Assembly (NCBI GenBank): GCA_963746465.1
Contig: CAVVAY010000005.1
Span: 1,149,856-1,213,855, forward strand
Length of the DNA stretch: 64,000 nt
Origin: CAVVAY01 sp963746465
GTDB lineage: Bacteria; Actinomycetota; Actinomycetes; JACCUZ01
Reading direction: 5' to 3'
Numbering within the stretch: position 1 is the stretch's first letter; every line of letters begins with the position of its first letter. A program made the position numbers and the translations under genes. A model generated the notes under the pieces. That model was given only the letters and a program-made list of their open reading frames with translations. It searched no databases and had not been told where the DNA came from. Below, piece by piece: positions 59,340 to 64,000 of this stretch.

Positions 59340-60240
59340 GTGGGCATCAAGTTCGACGACCAGTCGGTCGACGTCTCCGGCGTCTCCGACCGCCGCGGCA
59401 TGGGTGGCCGCGGCGGCGGCCTCGCCGTCGGAGGCGGCGGCATCGGCATCGTCGGTCTGATCATCTACGTGCTGATCAACGTCCTCGGCGGTGGCGGCGG
59501 GGTCGACACCACCGGCCTCGTGCCGCAGGACGGCAGCGTCCAGGGCCAGGGCAGCGGCACGAGCGACCTGAAGACACGGTGCAACACCGAAGGAGCGATC
59601 GACCAGTACGACGACTGCTTCCTGGTCAAGGTCTACAACGAGATCAACGAGGTCTGGGCCGCCGAGTTCCAGCGCTCCGGCGAGACCTATGAGGAGCCCG
59701 CCCTCACCTTCTTCACCCAGGGTGTGAGCACCGGCTGCGGCCAGGCGTCCTCCGCAGGTGGGTCCGTTCTACTGCCCGCCGGACCGCAGCATCTTCATCG
59801 ACATCGGCTTCCTCGACCAGCTGCAGCAGCAGTTCGGCGCCGAGGGCCGCTACGCGCAGGCGTACATCCTGGCGCACGAGGCGGGCCACCACCTGCAGAC
59901 GCTGTTCGGCACGGAGCGCAAGGTCCGGGCCGCCCAGCAGTCGGACCCGGGCCAGCAGAACGAGCTGTCGGTGGCCATGGAGCTGCAGGCCGACTGCTAC
60001 GCCGGGGTGTGGAGCAAGCTTGCCGACGACGCCGGCAACGTCTCGGTCGGCGACGCCGAGGTCCAGCAGGCGCAGGACGCGGCGGCGGCGGTCGGCGACG
60101 ACCGGATCCAGCAGCAGACCCAGGGCCGGGTGGACAAGGAGTCCTGGACCCACGGCTCCGCCGAGCAGCGCAAGACCTGGTTCACCAAGGGCCGCACCAC
60201 CGGCGACGTGAACGCCTGCGACACGTTCAAGGGGCTCTGA
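59340..60240 (+). CDS. Neutral zinc metallopeptidase, YpfJ-like (one frameshift)
   Basis: It starts GIKFDDQSVDVSGVSDRRGM, with one transmembrane helix (GIGIVGLIIYVLINVLGGGG). The frame breaks near 59757 after GCGQASSA and continues one base on as VGPFYCPPDRSIFIDIGFLD. The zinc motif HEAGHH (HExxH) and the third ligand Glu in MELQADCYAGVW lie in the second part. One extra G in GCAGGTGGG explains the break. The restored protein is about 299 residues, anchored with the catalytic part outside. Confidence 0.88.
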
Positions 60241-60332
60241 CCAGGCGCTACGCCCAGCCGTGACCGGATAGTTGCGGGTTCGTGACGGAGCGGGCCTGTC
60301 GACTGTCGCACCCAGCCGCAAGAGTGGCGCTC

Positions 60333-60560
60333 ATGCGTCAGATGTCGCTGATCCGGCTGGTGGGCTGGGTCTGGCTGCGCCGGCGCAACCGCCGGGCGCA
60401 CGTCGAGGTCATCGACGCGTCCTGGCACGTCGACACCGAGGCCATCTGCCCCGACTGCCTCGGCTGGATCGGGCCCACCGAGTTCGTGCGGCGCAACGCC
60501 TACGACCTGCTCGAGCACGAGGTGTGCCCGCCGGCGTTCGTGCGTGAGCGCCGCCCCTAG
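60333..60560 (+). CDS. Small CxxC protein, unknown function
   Basis: 75 residues. Residues about 35-45 (EAICPDCLGWIG) contain a C-P-D-C knuckle, and a third Cys occurs in EHEVCPPAFV. Basic residues cluster at the start (RLVGWVWLRRRNRRAHVEV). A GTG at 60282 would add 17 residues. Coding character is good, but no family is recognised. It converges with sufT. Confidence 0.55.
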   Translation: MRQMSLIRLVGWVWLRRRNRRAHVEVIDASWHVDTEAICPDCLGWIGPTEFVRRNAYDLLEHEVCPPAFVRERRP

Positions 60561-60569
60561 CGGTGTCTC

Positions 60570-60914
60570 TCAGACGTTGAAGCCGAGGGCACGCAGCTGC
60601 TCGCGGCCCTCGTCGGTGATCTTGTCCGGGCCCCACGGCGGCATCCAGACCCAGTTGATCCGGGTCTCCTTGACCAGGCCGGAGAGCGCGCTGTTGGTCT
60701 GGTCCTCGATGACGTCGGTCAGCGGGCAGGCCGCCGAGGTCAGCGTCATGTCCAGCGTGCAGGCGTTGTCGTCGTCGACGTGCACGCCGTAGACCAGGCC
60801 GAGGTCGACGACGTTGATGCCGAGCTCGGGGTCGACGACGTCGCGCATGGCCTCCTCGATGTCCTCGACCTTGGCGATGCCGCCAGGGCCGGGCTGGGTC
60901 GCGGTCTCGCTCAT
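60570..60914 (-). CDS. sufT: SufT/MIP18-like (DUF59) Fe-S assembly factor
   Basis: 114 residues. DUF59 core: EDIEEAMRDVVDPELGINVV, DLGLVYGVHV, and the Cys loop TSAACPLTDVIEDQ, with VWMPPWGPDKITDEGREQLR at the end. It helps deliver Fe-S clusters. Last gene of the suf operon; its ATG overlaps the sufU stop by 4 bp. Confidence 0.93.
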   Translation of the reverse strand: MSETATQPGPGGIAKVEDIEEAMRDVVDPELGINVVDLGLVYGVHVDDDNACTLDMTLTSAACPLTDVIEDQTNSALSGLVKETRINWVWMPPWGPDKITDEGREQLRALGFNV

Positions 60915-61384
60915 GCGCTCTCCTCCGTCGTCACGTCGTCACCAACAGCACGAGCCGTGGCGTCCTTCCAAGCCATCCACCCCAGCAGCGCGCACTTGAT
61001 CCGCGCGGGGTACTTCGACACGCCCTCGAACGCCACGGCGTCCTCCAGGACGTCCTCGTTCCGCTCGATGACGCCGTCGGTGTCGCCCTTGGTGCGCATC
61101 AGGGCGAGGAACGCGTCGTACGCCGCGGTCGCCCCGGCGAGGTCCTTGCCGACCACCAGGTCGGTCATCACCGACACCGAAGCCTGCGAGATCGAGCAGC
61201 CCATCGAGTCGTAGGAGACGTCGGTGATCACATCTCCGTCGAGCTTGACCCGCAGGGTTACCTCGTCGCCGCAGGTGGGGTTGACGTGGTGTACCTCGGC
61301 GTCGAACGGCTCGCGCAGACCCTTGTGGTGGGGCTTCCGGTAGTGGTCCAGGATGATCTCCTGGTACATCGACTCGAGCTTCAT
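60911..61384 (-). CDS. sufU: SufU Fe-S cluster assembly protein
   Basis: 157 residues. Three conserved Cys occur in VNPTCGDEVTL, DSMGCSISQASVSV and ARIKCALLGWMAW, and the GD insert is present. In Gram-positive bacteria SufU binds zinc and takes sulfur from SufS. The start ATG overlaps the sufS stop by one base. Confidence 0.95.
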   Translation of the reverse strand: MKLESMYQEIILDHYRKPHHKGLREPFDAEVHHVNPTCGDEVTLRVKLDGDVITDVSYDSMGCSISQASVSVMTDLVVGKDLAGATAAYDAFLALMRTKGDTDGVIERNEDVLEDAVAFEGVSKYPARIKCALLGWMAWKDATARAVGDDVTTEESA

Positions 61385-62650
61385 CAGCTGCCCCCGAAGA
61401 AGCGCTTGACGTGCTCGAGGCCGTCGACCAGGGCGTCGACCTCGGCCGTGGTGGAGTACAGGTAGAACGAGGCCCGGGTGGTCGCCGGCACGGCGTAGCG
61501 CAGGCAGACCGGGCGGGCGCAGTGGTGGCCGACGCGCACCGCGACGCCGAGCTCGTCGAGCACCTGCCCCACGTCGTGCGGGTGCAGGTGACCGAGCGCG
61601 AAGGAGATGGCGGCGCCGCGCGCCTCCGGAGTAGCCGGTCCGATGACCCGCAGGCCCTCGACCTGCTGCAGCCGGTCCAGGGCGTAGGCGGTGATCTGCT
61701 GCTCGTGCGCGTGCACGGCGTCCATGCCGAGCGCGGACAGGTAGTCGACAGCCGCCCCGAGACCGACGGCCTGCGCGATCGGCGGCGTGCCGGCCTCGAA
61801 CTTGTGCGGCAGCTCGGCGTAGGTCGAGGAGGCCATCGTGACGGCGTCGATCATCTCGCCGCCGCCGAGGAACGGCGGCAGCTCCTCGAGCAGATCCTTG
61901 CGGCCCCAGAGCACCCCGATGCCGGTCGGCCCGCACATCTTGTGACCGGTGAAGGCGACCAGGTCGGCGCCCAGCGCCTGCACGTCCAGCGGCATGTGCG
62001 GTGCGGCCTGCGACGCGTCGACGACGACGAGGGCGCCTACCTCGTGTGCCCGGCGGACGAGCTCCTCCGGCGGGTTGACCGTGCCGAGGATGTTGGACAC
62101 GAGAACGAACGAGACGACCTTGGTGCGCTCGGTGATGACCGAGTCGATGTCCGAGAGGTCGAGCCGACCCTCGTCGGTGAGGCTGAACCAGCGCAGCGTC
62201 GCACCGGACCGTGCGGTGACCATCTGCCACGGCACGATGTTGGAGTGGTGCTCCATCTCGGTGATGACCACCTCGTCACCGGGCTGAAGTCCGCGACCGC
62301 CCGCCGGCCCACGCGATCACGTTGGCCGCGAGGTTGAGCGCCTCGGTGGAGTTTTTGGTGAACACGACCTCGGCGCGGTCGGCGGCGTTGATGAAGGTGG
62401 CGACCTTGTCGCGCGCACCTTCGTAGAGCGCCGTCGCCTCCTCGGCCAGCACGTGGATCCCGCGGTGGACGTTCGCGTTGTGCCGCGTGTAGTAGTCCTC
62501 GAGCGCGTCCAGCACCTGGCGCGGCTTCTGCGAGGTCGCCGCGTTGTCCAGGTAGACCAGCGGCCGGTCGTCGTGGACGAGCCGCTCCAGCGCCGGGAAG
62601 TCCTTGCGGACCCTCTCGACGTCCAGCGCGGGCGTGGTCAGCAGGCTCAT
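61384..62650 (-). CDS. sufS: SufS cysteine desulfurase (one frameshift)
   Basis: It starts from ATG 62650 with VYLDNAATSQKPRQVLDAL and NANVHRGIHVLAEEAT, in frame to about 62297. One base on, it continues GLQPGDEVVITEMEHHSNIV, PLP-lysine in VAFTGHKMCGPTGIGVLWG, and catalytic Cys in RVGHHCARPVCLRYA. A single extra base near GGTCGCGG explains the break. The restored length is about 421 residues, normal for SufS. The ATG overlaps the sufC stop by 4 bp. It supplies sulfur to SufU. Confidence 0.92.
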
Positions 62651-63411
62651 GCGCTGGCGTCTGCCTTGAGGAACTTTTCGTAGCCCTCGGCCTCGAGGGT
62701 GTCGGCCAGCTCGCGGCCGCCCTCCTCGACGATCCGGCCGCCGACGAAGACGTGCACGAAGTCGGGCTGGATGTAGCGCAGGATGCGGGTGTAGTGCGTG
62801 ATGAGAAGGACGCCGGTCTCGCCGCTGGCCTTGACCCGGTTGACTCCCTCGGACACGACCTTGAGCGCGTCGATGTCGAGCCCGGAGTCGGTCTCGTCGA
62901 GCACGGCGATCTTCGGCTGGAGGAGCTCGAGCTGCAGGATCTCGTGGCGCTTCTTCTCGCCACCGGAGAAGCCCTCGTTGACGCTGCGCTCGGCGAACGA
63001 GGGGTCGACCGAGAGGCGTTCCATCGCGGCCTTGACGTCCTTGACCCAGGTGCGCAGCTTCGGCGCCTCGCCATCGATGGCGGTCTTCGCGCTGCGCAGG
63101 AAGTTCGACACCGACACGCCCGGCACCTCGACGGGGTACTGCATCGCGAGGAACAGCCCGGCGCGGGCCCGCTCGTCGACGGTCATCGCGAGCACGTCGG
63201 CGCCGTCCAGGGTGACGGTGCCCCCGGCGACGGTGTACTTGGGGTGGCCGGCGATGGAGTACGCCAGGGTCGACTTGCCCGAGCCGTTGGGGCCCATGAT
63301 CGCGTGCGTCTCGCCGGCCTTCACGGTCAGGTCGACACCGCGCAGGATCTCGCGGGGGCCGGACTCCGTCTCGACGGTGACATGCAGGTCGCGGATCTCG
63401 AGGGTGGACAT
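62647..63411 (-). CDS. sufC: SufC Fe-S assembly ATPase
   Basis: 254 residues. ABC-type ATPase: Walker A GPNGSGKST (about 38-46), signature FSGGEKKRHEILQLEL, Walker B IAVLDETDSGLDID, H-loop LLITHYTRIL. It drives the SufBCD scaffold. Its ATG follows the Rieske gene stop with no gap. Confidence 0.96.
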   Translation of the reverse strand: MSTLEIRDLHVTVETESGPREILRGVDLTVKAGETHAIMGPNGSGKSTLAYSIAGHPKYTVAGGTVTLDGADVLAMTVDERARAGLFLAMQYPVEVPGVSVSNFLRSAKTAIDGEAPKLRTWVKDVKAAMERLSVDPSFAERSVNEGFSGGEKKRHEILQLELLQPKIAVLDETDSGLDIDALKVVSEGVNRVKASGETGVLLITHYTRILRYIQPDFVHVFVGGRIVEEGGRELADTLEAEGYEKFLKADASA

Positions 63412-63741
63412 CTACTGCTCCTTCGCGACGGACACCAGGATGTCGTCGCCGTCGATCTTCACGGGGTACACGGGTACGGGTTGGGTGGCCGGCAGGCCGG
63501 TGGGGCGGCCGGTGACCAGGTCGAAGCGCGAGCCGTGCAGCCAGCACTCGATGGTCCGGCCCTCGATCTCGCCCTCGGACAGCGCCACGTTGGCGTGCGA
63601 GCAGACGTCGTGGATGGCGTAGAACTCGCCGTCGCTGCGCACCACCGCCACCGGCACGCCCTCGATGACGACGCGGACGGCGGTGCCGTCAGCGACGTCG
63701 GCGACCGGGCAGGCCCGGACGAACTCGGAGGTCTCGGGCAT
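63412..63741 (-). CDS. Rieske-type (2Fe-2S) ferredoxin in the suf operon
   Basis: 109 residues. The cluster ligands C-x-H and C-x2-H appear in IHDVCSHANVALSEG and ECWLHGSRFDLVTG. Small Rieske proteins like this, related to dioxygenase ferredoxins, commonly sit between sufD and sufC in actinobacteria. It may supply electrons for cluster assembly. It starts 2 bp after the sufD stop. Confidence 0.94.
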   Translation of the reverse strand: MPETSEFVRACPVADVADGTAVRVVIEGVPVAVVRSDGEFYAIHDVCSHANVALSEGEIEGRTIECWLHGSRFDLVTGRPTGLPATQPVPVYPVKIDGDDILVSVAKEQ

Positions 63742-63743
63742 GC

Positions 63744-64000
63744 TCAGTGCACCGCTCCTTCGAGCTCTGCCTCGACCCGCGCGAGCAGGCGCTGCTGGAC
63801 CTCGGGGATGCCGATCTGGTTGATGACGTCGGCGAAGAAGCCGCGGACGACCAGCCGGCGTGCCTCGTCCTCCGGGATTCCTCGCGACTGCAGGTAGAAC
63901 AGCTGCTCGTCGTCGAACCGTCCGGTGGCGCTGGCGTGGCCGGCGCCGACGATCTCGCCGGTCTCGATCTCGAGGTTCGGCACCGAGTCGGCGCGGGCGC
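63744..64000 (-). CDS. sufD: SufD Fe-S assembly scaffold protein (C-terminal part only)
   Basis: About 85 C-terminal residues are visible, running off the right edge. EIVGAGHASATGRFDDEQLF, LQSRGIPEDEARRLVVRGFF and ADVINQIGIPE are the conserved end of SufB/SufD proteins. Position before Rieske-sufC identifies it as SufD. The rest of the operon (sufB and a regulator) should lie beyond 64000. Confidence 0.92.
   Translation of the reverse strand, partial: ARADSVPNLEIETGEIVGAGHASATGRFDDEQLFYLQSRGIPEDEARRLVVRGFFADVINQIGIPEVQQRLLARVEAELEGAVH

Noticed and set aside
1..64000. CRISPR array, prophage or defence island
   Set aside because: No regularly spaced repeats, cas, phage structural, toxin-antitoxin or restriction genes are visible.

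Overview
The window is very GC-rich, almost completely coding DNA from an actinobacterium (class Actinomycetes). Pointers to this are an F420-dependent oxidoreductase, DUF5703, DUF3099 and DUF1206 proteins, an FprA-type ferredoxin reductase, a MabA/InhA-like fabG-fabI pair, a GlgC/GlgA(GlgM) pair, an acVLRF1-type release factor homologue and an actinobacterial suf operon. The order fabG-fabI, tldD-tldE, DUF3099, moaA, SURF1 looks like conserved actinobacterial chromosome order. I cannot name the genus. I see no phage, insertion sequence, integrase, CRISPR array, rRNA or replication origin; this is core chromosome.

Layout. 0-3.3 kb: F420 oxidoreductase, aldo/keto reductase, DUF5703, M20 peptidase. 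3.4-5.5 kb: tRNA-Leu(GAG), then an XRE-cupin regulator divergent from a thioredoxin-reductase-like flavoprotein. 5.6-10.4 kb: PPK2, exported sulfatase, FprA and a group 2 sigma factor. 10.5-19 kb: a GGDEF/EAL membrane protein, a GNAT-like protein, acVLRF1 (frameshifted), a VOC-GrpB fusion, LtrA, a SatD-like regulator with a membrane partner, an atypical SDR. 19-27.4 kb: a copper-monooxygenase-like lipoprotein, DUF1206, a TrmH methyltransferase with a TSUP exporter, a lytic transglycosylase, NfeD-stomatin, a lone ABC ATPase. 27.4-37.6 kb: storage metabolism, with divergent glgA/glgC, serB, a SixA phosphatase, and a cyanophycin locus (cyanophycinase, cphA, hydrolase, and a Mur ligase paralogue without ATP-grasp). 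37.6-47.8 kb: fabI/fabG, quinone reductase, tldD/tldE, small Cys proteins, DUF3099, moaA, SURF1, GH15. 47.8-60.5 kb: LD-carboxypeptidase, sirtuin, several small or exported proteins, UPF0014/FetB permease, SDR, APH kinase, ABC exporter, acyl-CoA dehydrogenase with enoyl-CoA hydratase, ABC-F, zinc peptidase. 60.5-64 kb: the 3' half of a suf operon, running off the right edge.

Two patterns cut across the window. First, about 25 genes have a TAnnnT-like -10 box ending only 6-8 nt before the start codon, which suggests leaderless transcription; many are divergent pairs sharing very short promoters. Second, at least seven otherwise intact genes, including sufS, carry single-base frameshifts (about ten events, mostly +1). 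No shared slippery motif is visible, so base-calling or assembly error is the simplest explanation. Those genes are annotated here as whole genes with the break positions stated.

I did not find an unmistakable new system. The best leads are the extended cyanophycin locus, an 80-nt nested palindrome at 25791-25870, a structured intergenic element with a six-C loop near 43.9 kb, a stress-type promoter plus a Shine-Dalgarno-masking hairpin before the sigma gene, and an 11-codon leaderless ORF coupled to a TSUP exporter.
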